A stretch of 64,000 bases of DNA from Rhizobiales bacterium dw_265 (GCA_018449595.1 JAAVUU010000001.1:186001-250000), one strand, 5' to 3'; counted from the first letter of the stretch, positions 35,775 through 45,537 are shown. The notes: generated by a model from the sequence alone, not told the origin. Made by a program: numbers and translations.

Positions 35775-37832
35775 ATGCCGTCACCGTCACGCCGCAACCT
35801 GCTCCTGACCAGCATCGCGGGCTTTGCCGCCGCGCACCTGCCCGCCTGGGCGCAGGGGTCGAGCGATACCGAATGGCGCAATTATGCCGGCGACCTGGCC
35901 AACACCCGCTATGCGGCGCTGGACCAGATCGATGCCGGCAATTTCAGCAAGCTGGAAGTGGCCTGGCGCTTTCGCACCGACTCCCTGGGGCCGCGCCCGG
36001 AATATGTCTATGAGGGCACGCCGCTGGTGATCGCCGGGCGGCTGTACTGCACCGCCGGTTCGCGCCGCGACGTGGTCTGCCTAGATGCCGCCAGCGGCGA
36101 GCTGCGCTGGATGCATTCGATTGACGAAGGCGCGCGCGGCCGCAACGCCCCGCGGCAATATTCCGGTCATGGCGTATCCTATTGGAGCGACGGCAAGAAG
36201 GATCAGCGCATCCTCTATGTCACGCCGGGCTATCAGCTTGTGGCGCTGGATGCCCTCACCGGCATTCCCGTCAAGACTTTCGGCGTCGATGGCGTCGTGG
36301 ACCTGAAAAAGAATGACGACCAGGCGATCGACCTGGACACCGGCGATGTCGGGCTGCATGCCACGCCGGTCGTCGGCAAGAATACCGTGGTGGTGGGCGC
36401 GGCCCATATGGGCGGCGGCCAGCCGCGCGGCCGCAGCAATGTCAAAGGCTATGTGCGCGGCTTCGACGTGCGCACCGGCAAGCGCAAATGGATCTTCCAC
36501 ACCATCCCGCGCAAGGGCGAGTTCGGCTATGACAGCTGGCTGCGCAAGGGCGAGCCGGAACAGGCGGGCAATACCGGCTGCTGGGGCCAGATCTCCATCG
36601 ACCTGGAACTGAACACCGCCTACCTGCCCATCGAACTGCCCACCGGCGACGAGGTTGGCATCTATCGCGCCGGCAATGCGCTGTTCGGGGAATCCATCGT
36701 GGCGGTGGACCTTGATACCGGCAAGCGCAAGTGGCACTACCAGACCATGCATCACGGGCTGTGGGACCGCGACATTCCCTGCGCCCCGATCCTGTGCGAC
36801 ATCCCCCATGAGGGCCGCATCGTCAAGGCGCTGGCCCAGCCCAGCAAGCAGACCTTCCTCTATGTGCTGGACCGCGTCACCGGCAAGCCGGTGTGGGACA
36901 TTCCCGAAGTGCCGGTGCCCGCGGGCGATGTGCCGGGCGAGGTCTATTCGCCGACCCAGCCCCAGCCGACCAGGCCGCCGGCCTATGGCGTGCAGAGCGT
37001 CAATCCCGACACCATCATCAATTTCACGCCGGAACTGCATGCCAGGGCGCTCAGGCTGATCAGCCATTACCGCACCGGCGGCGTGTTCGAGCCGCCGACC
37101 CTGGCGACCGCGACAGGAAGCTGGGGCACCTTGTGCGCCCCGGGTTTCCAGGGCGGCACCAACTGGCCGGGCGGCTGTTACGATCCCGAAACCAAAAAGG
37201 TCTTCGTGTTCGCGGAAACCACGGTGGAGCCGGGCAGCATCGTGCCGGGCAATCCCCGCGTCACCGAATTCGAATATGTGCGCGGCACGCCGGGCACGGC
37301 GCAGACCGCCAGCATGGCGATGGGCGCCGAAGGCGCGCCGGTCGGCACCAGCGGATTGAAGGAAGGCGCCGCCACCGCCGACGGTTTCCGCCCCGGCCAG
37401 ATCACCATCGACGGATTGCCGCTGCTCAAACCGCCCTACGGCACCATCAGCGCCCTGGGGCTGGAGAACGGCACGTTGGACTGGCAGATCGCCCATGGCG
37501 ATACGCCCGACAACATCAAGAACCATCCCGCCCTGAAGGGCTTGACGATCCCGCGCACCGGCCGCCCCGGCCTGTTGGGACCGATGGTCACAAAGACCCT
37601 GGTGATCTGCGGCGAGGCGGGCATGGTCACCACGCCCTCGGGCGCCAAGGGCGCGATGCTGCGCGGCTATGACAAGATGACGGGCGAGGAAAAGGGCGCG
37701 GTCTATATCTCCGCGCCCCAGACCGGCTCGCCCATGTCCTATATGCTGAATGGCCGCCAGTATCTGGTGGTGGCGATAGGCGGCGTCAACCATCCCGGCG
37801 AACTGGTGGCGTTCCGGTTGCCATCCGCCTGA
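35775..37832 (+). CDS. PQQ-type beta-propeller dehydrogenase (second of tandem pair)
   Basis: A 685-residue paralogue of the preceding gene, starting 18 bases after its stop. The signal MPSPSRRNLLLTSIAGFAAA carries a twin-arginine motif, suggesting folded export. Blade motifs match the first copy almost word for word (VCLDAASGELRWMH, YVRGFDVRTGKRKWIFH, VAVDLDTGKRKWHYQ), as do TPDNIKNHPALKG and TIPRTG. It has an extra loop at about residues 490-540 and more cysteines (GGTNWPGGCYDP, GCWGQ). Tandem duplication followed by divergence is clear; a different substrate range is a reasonable inference. Confidence 0.85.
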   Translation: MPSPSRRNLLLTSIAGFAAAHLPAWAQGSSDTEWRNYAGDLANTRYAALDQIDAGNFSKLEVAWRFRTDSLGPRPEYVYEGTPLVIAGRLYCTAGSRRDVVCLDAASGELRWMHSIDEGARGRNAPRQYSGHGVSYWSDGKKDQRILYVTPGYQLVALDALTGIPVKTFGVDGVVDLKKNDDQAIDLDTGDVGLHATPVVGKNTVVVGAAHMGGGQPRGRSNVKGYVRGFDVRTGKRKWIFHTIPRKGEFGYDSWLRKGEPEQAGNTGCWGQISIDLELNTAYLPIELPTGDEVGIYRAGNALFGESIVAVDLDTGKRKWHYQTMHHGLWDRDIPCAPILCDIPHEGRIVKALAQPSKQTFLYVLDRVTGKPVWDIPEVPVPAGDVPGEVYSPTQPQPTRPPAYGVQSVNPDTIINFTPELHARALRLISHYRTGGVFEPPTLATATGSWGTLCAPGFQGGTNWPGGCYDPETKKVFVFAETTVEPGSIVPGNPRVTEFEYVRGTPGTAQTASMAMGAEGAPVGTSGLKEGAATADGFRPGQITIDGLPLLKPPYGTISALGLENGTLDWQIAHGDTPDNIKNHPALKGLTIPRTGRPGLLGPMVTKTLVICGEAGMVTTPSGAKGAMLRGYDKMTGEEKGAVYISAPQTGSPMSYMLNGRQYLVVAIGGVNHPGELVAFRLPSA

Positions 37833-37899
37833 AAAGACTGGCCGGAACCGGGGCCGCCATGGCATGTTTCCTGACCAGATACCGCACGGGATACCGCAG

Positions 37900-38190
37900 A
37901 TGAAATTTCCAGCCCTTGTCGCCCTGACCGTCGCCAGCATCGCCGTCGCGGGCTGTTTCGGCCCCGAAGGCAATCCCAACGCCGCGCCCTACGCCAATGA
38001 GGATGGCGGCGTCATCGCGGTGAAGCCGGAAACCTCCGGCATGATCGCCTATGATCCCTATGGCAAGGCGACGCCCTTCAGTGACATGAATGCGGGCGGC
38101 GCGGCCATCGCCCCCTCGGCGACCCCGCCCCTGACCCTGACTCCCGCCGGCCAGGCGCCCGCCCCCGCCGGGACCATGCCCAGGCGCTGA
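37900..38190 (+). CDS. Small lipoprotein
   Basis: A 96-residue protein with a type-II signal (MKFPALVALTVASIAVAGCF, lipobox VAGC). The mature part is Pro/Ala/Gly-rich (GNPNAAPYANEDGG, then TPAGQAPAPAGTMPRR). The start at 37900 leads directly into the lipoprotein signal; the longer frame does not. It follows the second PQQ dehydrogenase by 67 bases on the same strand. Function unknown. Confidence 0.65.
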   Translation: MKFPALVALTVASIAVAGCFGPEGNPNAAPYANEDGGVIAVKPETSGMIAYDPYGKATPFSDMNAGGAAIAPSATPPLTLTPAGQAPAPAGTMPRR

Positions 38191-38207
38191 TATTGTCCGG
38201 CGGCGGG

Positions 38208-39680
38208 CTAGGAAGGTGGATTGGCGTCGGGGTCTTCCTCGACCGCATGGGTCAGGATATAGGACGGCGCGGTCGGCGCGAACGGGCTTGAGCCTTTCAG
38301 CAGGTACCAGCCCAGGCCCAACAGCAGCGCCAGCACCGGCAGCATGGCGATGGTGAAGGTGCCGATGGGCCAGTCCATCGCCATCAGCACCAGCACACCC
38401 ACCAGGAACGCCAGCGTCGCCCAGGACATTACCCGTCCGCCGGGCATGCGGAAGGCCACGCGCGCGATCTCGCCGCGATCCTGCGCCCCGCGCAGCTTCA
38501 TCTGGCAGATCACGATGAAGGCCCAGGTCGAGACCACGCCCAGCGACGAGATGTTCAGCACGATCTCGAACACCTTGCTGGGCAGGAAATAGTTCAGCAC
38601 CACGCCGCCGGCATAGATCACCAGCGTCACCAATATGCCGCCATACGGCACCTTGGCGGCATTCATCCGCGCCACATATTTCGGGGCCGAGCCGCCCATC
38701 GCCAAGGAGCGCAGCACCCGGCCCGTCGAATAAAGCCCGGAATTGAGGCTGGACAGCGCCGCCGTCAGCACCACCAGGTTCATCACGCTGCCGATGCCGG
38801 GCACGCCCAGCGCGCCGAAGAAGGTCACGAACGGGCTGGTGCCGGCGCGATAGGCCGTCCAGGGCAACAGCATCACCAGCAGCACCACCGAGCCGACATA
38901 GAACAGGCAGATGCGCCAGATCACATTGTTGATGGAGCGCGGCAGCACGGCGCGGGGATTCTCCGCCTCGCCCGCCGCGGTGCCCACCAGCTCGATGCCG
39001 GCATAGGCGAAGACCACGCCCTGGATGATGACGATGGCGGGCAGGACGCCATGGGGAAACAACCCGCCATTCTCGGTGATCATGTGCAGCCCGGGCACGC
39101 CGCCGCCAACCGTATGCCCCATCGCCAGCAGCGAAGTGCCGACGACCAGGAAGATCACCAGCGCCGCCACCTTGATCAGCGAGAACCAGAATTCCATCTC
39201 GCCGAAGAATTTCACCGCCAGCATGTTCATGCCGCCGACGAAAGCCAGGGCGATGGCGGCGAACACCCATTGCGGCACGCCGGCAAAGGCGCCCCAATAA
39301 TGCATGTAGAGCGCCACGGCGGTGATATCGACGATGCCGGCATGGGCCCAGTTGAGGAAGAACATCCAGCCGGTGACGAAGCTGGCCTTCTCGCCCAGGA
39401 ATTCGCGGGCATAGGAGACGAAGCTGCCCGAGGTCGGGCGGTACATCACCAGTTCGCCCAGCGCCCGCAGGATGAAGAAGCAGAAGAAACCGCAGGCGCC
39501 ATAGACCAGCGCCAGCGCCGGACCCGCCAGTTGCAGCCGCGCCCCCGCGCCCAAAAAAAGCCCGGTGCCGATGGCGCCGCCGATGCCGATCATCTGGATC
39601 TGGCGCGGCTTGAGGCTGTGGCTATAGCCCTCGTCCTGCGCCGCAAGCCAGGCCAGCTTGTCTTTGTGTCTGTTTTCCAT
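38208..39680 (-). CDS. APC-family amino-acid permease
   Basis: A 490-residue, 12-helix transporter of the amino-acid/polyamine/organocation superfamily. The N-terminal signature LKPRQIQMIGIGGAIGTGLFLGAG is shared with the AAT subgroup (GabP, AnsP, AroP-like). GELVMYRPTSGSFVSYAREFLG and IQGVVFAYAGIELVGTAAGEAENP are also typical. It imports an amino acid with protons; the particular substrate cannot be read. It is convergent with the small lipoprotein gene and divergent from the catalase-like gene. Confidence 0.9.
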   Translation of the reverse strand: MENRHKDKLAWLAAQDEGYSHSLKPRQIQMIGIGGAIGTGLFLGAGARLQLAGPALALVYGACGFFCFFILRALGELVMYRPTSGSFVSYAREFLGEKASFVTGWMFFLNWAHAGIVDITAVALYMHYWGAFAGVPQWVFAAIALAFVGGMNMLAVKFFGEMEFWFSLIKVAALVIFLVVGTSLLAMGHTVGGGVPGLHMITENGGLFPHGVLPAIVIIQGVVFAYAGIELVGTAAGEAENPRAVLPRSINNVIWRICLFYVGSVVLLVMLLPWTAYRAGTSPFVTFFGALGVPGIGSVMNLVVLTAALSSLNSGLYSTGRVLRSLAMGGSAPKYVARMNAAKVPYGGILVTLVIYAGGVVLNYFLPSKVFEIVLNISSLGVVSTWAFIVICQMKLRGAQDRGEIARVAFRMPGGRVMSWATLAFLVGVLVLMAMDWPIGTFTIAMLPVLALLLGLGWYLLKGSSPFAPTAPSYILTHAVEEDPDANPPS

Positions 39681-39839
39681 GCGCCATGGGAACGGGCATG
39701 GGCGCGCTTTGTCAACACACAGACATGCCGCCTATTCGGGCAGACTGCACGGCGCGAATGCTGAAAAAGCGGCGGCGCGCTGTAACGCCATTGCCGTGTC
39801 CGCCGAACAGACTAATGTATCGCGCATCGGAGGCGCCCC

Positions 39840-40934
39840 TTGTCTCAGCCAGAGCCCCAGCCAGAGTCCGATTATTCCCTCAGCGCCCTGTTGCGGCCCG
39901 CCAGTCTTTTGCGCCTGGGCGCAATCGGGGTGGTGGTCGCCGCCGTCGCGGGCAGTTTCGCCTGGGCCGCGGGCTGGCTGTCGCCGGGGCGGCTGGACCA
40001 GAAGCGCATCATCAACGGCTTTGAAGCGGTGAACGGGCCGCATCCCGGCTTTCGCCGCAACCATGCCAAGGGCGTGTGCCTGACGGGATGGTTCGACAGC
40101 AATGGCGCGGGCACGCGGCTGTCGCATGCCATGGTGTTTCGCACGGGCCGGGTGCCGGTCTTCGGCCGCTTTGCCCTGGCCGGCGGCATGCCGCGCCTGC
40201 CCGATGGCCCGGCGGTGGTGCGCAGCATGGCGCTGGATTTCAGCCTGCCCGATGGCGAGACCTGGCGCACCGGCATGAACGATATTCCCGTCTTTCCCGT
40301 GAAGGACGCGCAGGGCTTTTACGACCAGCTGGCCGCGGGTGTGCCCGATCCCAAGACCGGCAAGCCTGATCCCGCCGCGATGAAGGCGTTTCTCGCGGCC
40401 CATCCCGAAGCCGCCGCCGCCATCGCGCGCATCAAGGCTGAGCCCATGTCGTCGGGCTTTGCCGATGCGGCCTATAACAGCCTCAACGCCTTCCGCTTCA
40501 TCAGCGCCGCGGGCACGGCGACCCCGGTGCGCTGGAGCATGGTGCCGGTGGATGGCTTTGCGCCCGCCGCCAAGGTGCAGGGCAGCAACGGCCTGTTCGA
40601 GGCGCTGGCGGCACGGCTGCGGCACGGCCCGGCGCAATGGCATCTGATCGTCACCATCGGGCAGCCCGGCGATCCCACCAATGACGCCGCCCTGCCCTGG
40701 CCCAAGGACCGCGAGCAGGTGGATGCCGGCACCCTGACGGTCAGCGCCTTGCAGAGCGAGGCCGACGGCAATTGCCGGGACATCAATTTCGATCCGCTGG
40801 TGCTGCCGGCCGGGATCAAGCCGTCCGACGATCCGCTGCTGTCGGCGCGCTCGGCGGCCTATGCCGTGTCCTTCACCCGCCGCGCCCGCGAGCCCAAAAG
40901 CCCCAGCGCCGTCCAGCTGGGAGCCCCTTCATGA
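39840..40934 (+). CDS. Membrane-anchored catalase-family peroxidase (SrpA-like)
   Basis: A 364-residue haem protein of the catalase-related peroxidase group. An N-terminal transmembrane helix (about 24-46) tethers the domain, probably facing the periplasm. The distal histidine is in RRNHAKGVCLTG, and the proximal tyrosine region is SARSAAYAVSFTRR near the C-terminus. It is shorter than true catalases, lacking the wrapping and flavodoxin domains. TTG 39840 is the start, with GGAGG at good spacing. It overlaps the following cytochrome b561 gene by an ATGA, suggesting that cytochrome as electron donor. Confidence 0.86.
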   Translation: MSQPEPQPESDYSLSALLRPASLLRLGAIGVVVAAVAGSFAWAAGWLSPGRLDQKRIINGFEAVNGPHPGFRRNHAKGVCLTGWFDSNGAGTRLSHAMVFRTGRVPVFGRFALAGGMPRLPDGPAVVRSMALDFSLPDGETWRTGMNDIPVFPVKDAQGFYDQLAAGVPDPKTGKPDPAAMKAFLAAHPEAAAAIARIKAEPMSSGFADAAYNSLNAFRFISAAGTATPVRWSMVPVDGFAPAAKVQGSNGLFEALAARLRHGPAQWHLIVTIGQPGDPTNDAALPWPKDREQVDAGTLTVSALQSEADGNCRDINFDPLVLPAGIKPSDDPLLSARSAAYAVSFTRRAREPKSPSAVQLGAPS

Positions 40935-41452
40935 GCAGGCCCTTCGCGCCCTTGTCGCGCCTGCTGCACTGGACCATGGCGGTGCTGATCGTCGCCATGC
41001 TGTTCATCGGCATCGCCATGGTATCGTCGCTGTCGGACTATCACCGGCTGGTGGCGATTCACAAACCGCTGGGCATCGCCATCCTGGTGCTGGTGGCGAT
41101 CCGGCTGGTCAACCGGCTGTTCAATCCGCCGCCGCCCTTGCCCAACGGCATGCCGGGGTTGCTGCGGTTCGCCGCCCATGCCTCGCACTGGCTGCTGTAT
41201 GGCTTGATGTTCGCCCTGCCGCTGGTGGGCTGGGGCATGCTGTCGGCGGCGGGCTATCCCATCGTCCTGTTGGGGGCCTGGCATCTGCCGCCGATCCTGC
41301 CGCACAGCGATGCGCTGTATGCCGCGCTGCGGCCGCTGCACACGGTGCTGGCCTTCGCCCTGTTCGCCACCTTCCTGGCGCATCTGGGCGCGGCGCTGAT
41401 GCATGCGCTGGTCTTCCGCGATGGGGTATTCCGCAGCATGGCGAAGTTCTGA
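40931..41452 (+). CDS. Cytochrome b561-family protein, partner of the peroxidase
   Basis: A 173-residue four-helix cytochrome b. Histidines in helices (SRLLHWTMAVL, LVAIHKPLGIA, ASHWLLYGLM, LRPLHTVLAF, LAHLGAALMHAL) are candidate haem ligands. It starts within the peroxidase stop (ATGA). Catalase-like peroxidase plus b561 pairs occur in other proteobacteria and are thought to feed quinol electrons to peroxide reduction; here that is inference from gene order. It converges on the DUF885 gene, three bases apart. Confidence 0.85.
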   Translation: MSRPFAPLSRLLHWTMAVLIVAMLFIGIAMVSSLSDYHRLVAIHKPLGIAILVLVAIRLVNRLFNPPPPLPNGMPGLLRFAAHASHWLLYGLMFALPLVGWGMLSAAGYPIVLLGAWHLPPILPHSDALYAALRPLHTVLAFALFATFLAHLGAALMHALVFRDGVFRSMAKF

Positions 41453-41455
41453 CCC

Positions 41456-43276
41456 TCAGCCCTTGCGGGCCGCGATATACTGGTCAATCACCGATGCCAG
41501 GACAGTCAGCGGCACCGCGCCGGCCTTGACCACCGTGTCATTGTAATCCGGCAGCGAGAAGCGCGCGCCCGCCGCCGCCTTCACCTTGGCGCGCAGCCGC
41601 AGCAGTTCGGTATGACCCACCTTGTAGCCGCAGGCCTGGCCCGGGGTGCCGCAATAGCGGTCCACCTCGCTGACCATGGCGTCACGCGGATCGCCGGTGC
41701 ATTCCTGGAACCAGTTGACCGCCTGTTCGCGGCTCCAGCGCTTGGCATGCAGGCCGGTGTCCACCACCAGCCGGCCGGCGCGCATCTTCTGCCCCGCCAG
41801 GTAACCCAACTGGCCGAAGGGATCGTCGCCATACATGCCGATCTCGTCGGTCAGCTGCTCGGCATACAGCGCCCAGCCTTCGACATAGGCGTTGAAGCCG
41901 CCCAGGAGGATGCGGATCAGCGGCAGCTTGCCGGTCTCGGTGACATAGGCGCCCTGCCAGGCATGGCCGGGAATGGTCTCGTGATGCGTCAGGGTCGGCA
42001 GCGAATACTTCGGCCAGTTCGCATTGGTCTTGAGGTTGATATAGTAGATCGAAGGCCGCGCGCCATCCAGCGAACCCGAATTCATATAGCCCATCCCGGC
42101 GCCGTCCTGGATGTCGGGCGGCACCCGCTTGACCACCACCGGCGCCTTCAGCTTCAGCGCCGACAGCTTGGGCATCTGGGTGCGGGTCTTGGCGATCAAT
42201 TCGTTGAGATAGGCGATGATCCGGTCGCGCCCGGCATCGGTTTCCGGGAAGATGAAGCGGCTGTCGCGCGACAATGCCGTCATGCGCGCGCCGACGCTGC
42301 CCTTGGTGAGGCCCTGCTTCTTCAGCAGCGCGTCCATGCGCGCTTCCAGTTCGGCATTCTGCGCCAGGCCCATCTTGTGGACCTCGTCCGCCGTCATGCC
42401 GGTGGTGGTGCCGACCTTGAGCAGCCAGGCGTAATAGGCTTCGCCATCCTTGAGCTTCCACACCCCGGCATCGGAGGTGGGTTTGAGCGCCTTCAGCGCC
42501 GCAAGCTGGCGGGCGACCGCGGGCAATATCTTGTCCGCCGTCAGTTTGGTGGCTTGCGCCGCATAATCTCCCGCGATGCCTTGCCTGGTCGCACGCGTCG
42601 CCAGCGAGGTGACGATGCGCTGTCTGGCGGCGGGCACGGTGAGGAACTGCTGCATCTGCCCGGTGGCGGTAGCCAGCAGGAAGTCCGGCGCGATGACGCC
42701 CTGCCCGGCATCGCGTTTGAGCCGCGCCGTCTCCTGATCCAACTGGACCGCAAAGGCTTCCATGCGCGCCAGATAAGCGTCTGCATCGGCCTTGCTGGCG
42801 ATCTGGTGCTGACTGTCGAGGAATTCCGGTACGGCGACAAAGCTGCCGCTTTCCTGGCTCACCACATAGGGCGTGGTAGCTTCGTTCATGGTGGAATTGA
42901 GCGTGTTGGTGCCGAAGGCGAAACGGCCGCCGTCGCGGCCCAGCGCCAGGGCATATTCCACCACCTGCTTGTTCAGCGCCGCGTCGGGCGACAGGCCCTG
43001 CGCCGGAATGGCATTGAGCTTGCCCAGCCAGGCGGCGCAGCGCCCGGCGTCGCCGGAAACATGCGCCCAGGACAGGTCGGACAACCGCGACTTCAAGGCG
43101 GCGCGCTTGTCCTTGTCCAGGCCCAGCCCGGTGGCGCTTTCGGGCGCGTCCGCCAGCAGATAGTCCGACAGATCGTTGAACAGTTTGGCGATCCCGCCAT
43201 CGGGTGCGGCATCGGCAGCGCCGGTCAGGGGAAGCGCGGCGGCCCCGGCCATCATGTCTCTGCGGTTCAGTTTCAT
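41456..43276 (-). CDS. DUF885-family hydrolase (putative metallopeptidase), exported
   Basis: A 606-residue protein with a short signal (MKLNRRDMMAGAAALPLTGA) carrying arginines near the start, possibly Tat type. The DUF885 zinc-peptidase-like motif HHETIPGH is at 431-438, followed by GGFNAYVEGWALYAEQL, the conserved second region. Family members are annotated as putative carboxypeptidases, though few are characterised. It lies 7 bases after the GMC oxidoreductase gene and ends the six-gene minus-strand operon. Confidence 0.85.
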   Translation of the reverse strand: MKLNRRDMMAGAAALPLTGAADAAPDGGIAKLFNDLSDYLLADAPESATGLGLDKDKRAALKSRLSDLSWAHVSGDAGRCAAWLGKLNAIPAQGLSPDAALNKQVVEYALALGRDGGRFAFGTNTLNSTMNEATTPYVVSQESGSFVAVPEFLDSQHQIASKADADAYLARMEAFAVQLDQETARLKRDAGQGVIAPDFLLATATGQMQQFLTVPAARQRIVTSLATRATRQGIAGDYAAQATKLTADKILPAVARQLAALKALKPTSDAGVWKLKDGEAYYAWLLKVGTTTGMTADEVHKMGLAQNAELEARMDALLKKQGLTKGSVGARMTALSRDSRFIFPETDAGRDRIIAYLNELIAKTRTQMPKLSALKLKAPVVVKRVPPDIQDGAGMGYMNSGSLDGARPSIYYINLKTNANWPKYSLPTLTHHETIPGHAWQGAYVTETGKLPLIRILLGGFNAYVEGWALYAEQLTDEIGMYGDDPFGQLGYLAGQKMRAGRLVVDTGLHAKRWSREQAVNWFQECTGDPRDAMVSEVDRYCGTPGQACGYKVGHTELLRLRAKVKAAAGARFSLPDYNDTVVKAGAVPLTVLASVIDQYIAARKG

Positions 43277-43283
43277 GTCGCCC

Positions 43284-44966
43284 TCACAGCGCGTTGGTCT
43301 TCACGAGTTTCACCGCACGGTCGGCGGCGCGCGCCGTCAGCGCCATATAAGTCAGGGACGGGTTCACGCAATTGGTCGAGGCCATGCAGGCGCCATCGGT
43401 GACGAACAGGTTGGGGGCATCATGCGCCTGGTTCCATTTGTTGACCACCGAGGCGCGCGGATCGGCGCCCATGCAGGCGCCGCCCATTTCGTGAATGGCG
43501 TCGCCGGGGACATGCTCGTCCTGGTGGCTGCCGACATTGACCAGGCCCGCCGCCTTCAGCATCGCCTCGCCCTGGCGCTGGGCATCGTTCATCATCCTGG
43601 CTTCATTGTCGCGGAAGGTGACGTCGAACACCAGCAGCGGCATGCCGAAGCGGTCGGTCTTGCTGCTCAAGGTGAGGACATTGTCCTTATACGGAAGGCA
43701 TTCGGCGAAGGCGTTGAAGCCGATCTGCCAGGGGCCATGGTTGCGCAGGCCCTCCTTCATGGCCTTGCCGAAACCGGCCGGCTCGGCATTGCGGCGGCCG
43801 CCCTCGCCCTGGAAGCCGTAGCCGCGCACGAAATCCGCATCGGCGTCCTGGCCGTCCAGGTTGCGGAAGCGCGGAATGTAAACGCCGGTGGGGCGGCGGC
43901 CATAGGTGGCCAAGCCGTCCAGCGCCGGATCGGGAATGACGCCATAGACCGTGGTGCGCATGGAATGATCCATGATGTACTTGCCCAGCAGCCCGCTGGA
44001 ATCGAACACGCTGCGGTCTCCGCCTTCCGCGCGCGAGTTCAGCAATATGTGTACCGACGACATGGCCGAAGCGCAGAGAAAAACGATGCGCGAAGTATAA
44101 ACGCGCGCTTCCTGGGTGTTGGTGTCAATCGTCCTGACCCCGGTGACGCGCTTGTGGCGGCGGTCATAGTCCAGGCCGGTGACCAGGTGATCCGACAGCA
44201 GGGTCAGGTTGTTTGTCTTGCGCGCCGCCGGCAGGGTCGAGGACTGGGTGGAGAAATAGGCGCCGAAGGAACAGCCGCGGGCGCACTGGTTGCGCTCCTG
44301 GCAGCGGAAGCGGCCCTGCTCCGGCTTGTCCTGCGTCATGTTGGCAACGCGGGTGTTGATCAGGTGGCGGCCCGGCATTGCCGCTTCCAGCCGCGCCTTC
44401 ACCCACAATTCGCCGGCGTTCATGGGATGCGGCGGCTGGAATTCGCCGTCGGGCAGTTGCGGCAGGCCATCCCTGGCGCCCGCGATGCCGGCGAAGCTTT
44501 CGACATAGGAATACCAGGGCGCGATGTCGTCATAGCCGATCGGCCAGGGGCTGCCGTGACCGTCCACCTTGTTGGCGTCGAAGCTGAGCTGGCTCCAGCG
44601 CAGCGACACCCGGCCCCAGATCAGCGACTTGCCGCCCACCTGGTCGGGCCGCACCCAGCGGAACGGCTTGCTGGCTTCATAGTCATAAGGATTGAGGCGG
44701 TCATTGTTGAAGAAATGCGTGCGGTCGGTCGAACCCGCGCCGCCCCATTTGGCGTTGGAATAGTCGCGCTCGACCTCGGCCGGCGGCAGGTTGCCGCGAT
44801 ACGCCAACTCCCACGGCCCTTTGCCTTCGGTGGGATAATCCTTGCGATGCTCGACCATGCGGCCGCGATCCAGCATCAGCACCTTCAGGCCCTTTTCGGT
44901 CAGTTCCTTGGCGGCCCAGCCGCCGGAAATGCCCGAGCCGATGACGATGGCGTCGAAATCGCTCAC
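43284..44966 (-). CDS. GMC-family FAD oxidoreductase (gluconate-2-dehydrogenase catalytic-subunit-like)
   Basis: A 560-residue flavoprotein. The FAD motif GSGISG is at residues 10-15, with LMLDRG after it. A GMC-type second region (GGKSLIWGRVSLRWS) and C-terminal active-site region (HEMGGACMGADP, then NPSLTYMALTARAAD) are present. Enzymes of this branch oxidise sugars or polyols in the periplasm, exported in complex with a small Tat-bearing partner. That partner is encoded directly upstream with a four-base overlap. No cytochrome c subunit gene is adjacent, so the electron acceptor is unclear. Confidence 0.88.
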   Translation of the reverse strand: MSDFDAIVIGSGISGGWAAKELTEKGLKVLMLDRGRMVEHRKDYPTEGKGPWELAYRGNLPPAEVERDYSNAKWGGAGSTDRTHFFNNDRLNPYDYEASKPFRWVRPDQVGGKSLIWGRVSLRWSQLSFDANKVDGHGSPWPIGYDDIAPWYSYVESFAGIAGARDGLPQLPDGEFQPPHPMNAGELWVKARLEAAMPGRHLINTRVANMTQDKPEQGRFRCQERNQCARGCSFGAYFSTQSSTLPAARKTNNLTLLSDHLVTGLDYDRRHKRVTGVRTIDTNTQEARVYTSRIVFLCASAMSSVHILLNSRAEGGDRSVFDSSGLLGKYIMDHSMRTTVYGVIPDPALDGLATYGRRPTGVYIPRFRNLDGQDADADFVRGYGFQGEGGRRNAEPAGFGKAMKEGLRNHGPWQIGFNAFAECLPYKDNVLTLSSKTDRFGMPLLVFDVTFRDNEARMMNDAQRQGEAMLKAAGLVNVGSHQDEHVPGDAIHEMGGACMGADPRASVVNKWNQAHDAPNLFVTDGACMASTNCVNPSLTYMALTARAADRAVKLVKTNAL

Positions 44967-45505
44967 GACGAGAACACCTTTGTGCCTGTGGCATAGGGAT
45001 AGGCGCCGTCATAGCGGCCGGGCAGCGGCAGGTAGATGCGCTCCTGCCGGCAGCCGGTCTCGGAGGTGTAATAGCCCAAGAGCACGATCTGGCGCACATG
45101 CTCGAAGAAGCGCGGCGGCAGCGCCGGCAGAGTGTTCGCCATGGCATCGGTCAGAATCACATCCTGCTGCGCGGGCGTGATGGCGGCAAAGGCGCGGTCA
45201 TGGCGGCCACGCGCCACGGCTTCCAGGGTGGCGAAGCCGGAAAGAAAATCGTTGCGGTCCACCGCCGCATACCAGTCCGCCAGCATCATCTCGATGAACT
45301 GCGGCACACCGGCGGCAACGGCGCCGGGGGTGTCGGTCGCCGGCACGATGCGGTCGCTGACGGCGGCGACCAGCGCCTGCTGGTCTTGTGTGAACAGCGG
45401 CTGCGAGGCCGCGAAGCCGGGCGCGGCCAGGGCGCGCGCCAGCGGCAGCGCCAGGGACACGCCGAAAAAGGCCCCGGCGCCGGCCAGAAGATCGCGGCGG
45501 TCCAT
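44963..45505 (-). CDS. Gluconate 2-dehydrogenase subunit 3-family protein
   Basis: A 180-residue protein with a Tat-like signal (MDRRDLLAGAGAFFGVSLAL). The mature domain shows SDRIVPATDTPGAVAAGVPQFIE and a C-terminal PLPGRYDGAYPY, the pattern of the gamma subunit of GMC dehydrogenases. The subunit is thought to carry its GMC partner across the membrane, as the partner has no signal of its own. The overlap with the GMC gene (ATGA) supports a complex. Confidence 0.85.
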   Translation of the reverse strand: MDRRDLLAGAGAFFGVSLALPLARALAAPGFAASQPLFTQDQQALVAAVSDRIVPATDTPGAVAAGVPQFIEMMLADWYAAVDRNDFLSGFATLEAVARGRHDRAFAAITPAQQDVILTDAMANTLPALPPRFFEHVRQIVLLGYYTSETGCRQERIYLPLPGRYDGAYPYATGTKVFSS

Positions 45506-45537
45506 ATGTTCCCTGTGAGGATTTCTTGCGCGGCACT

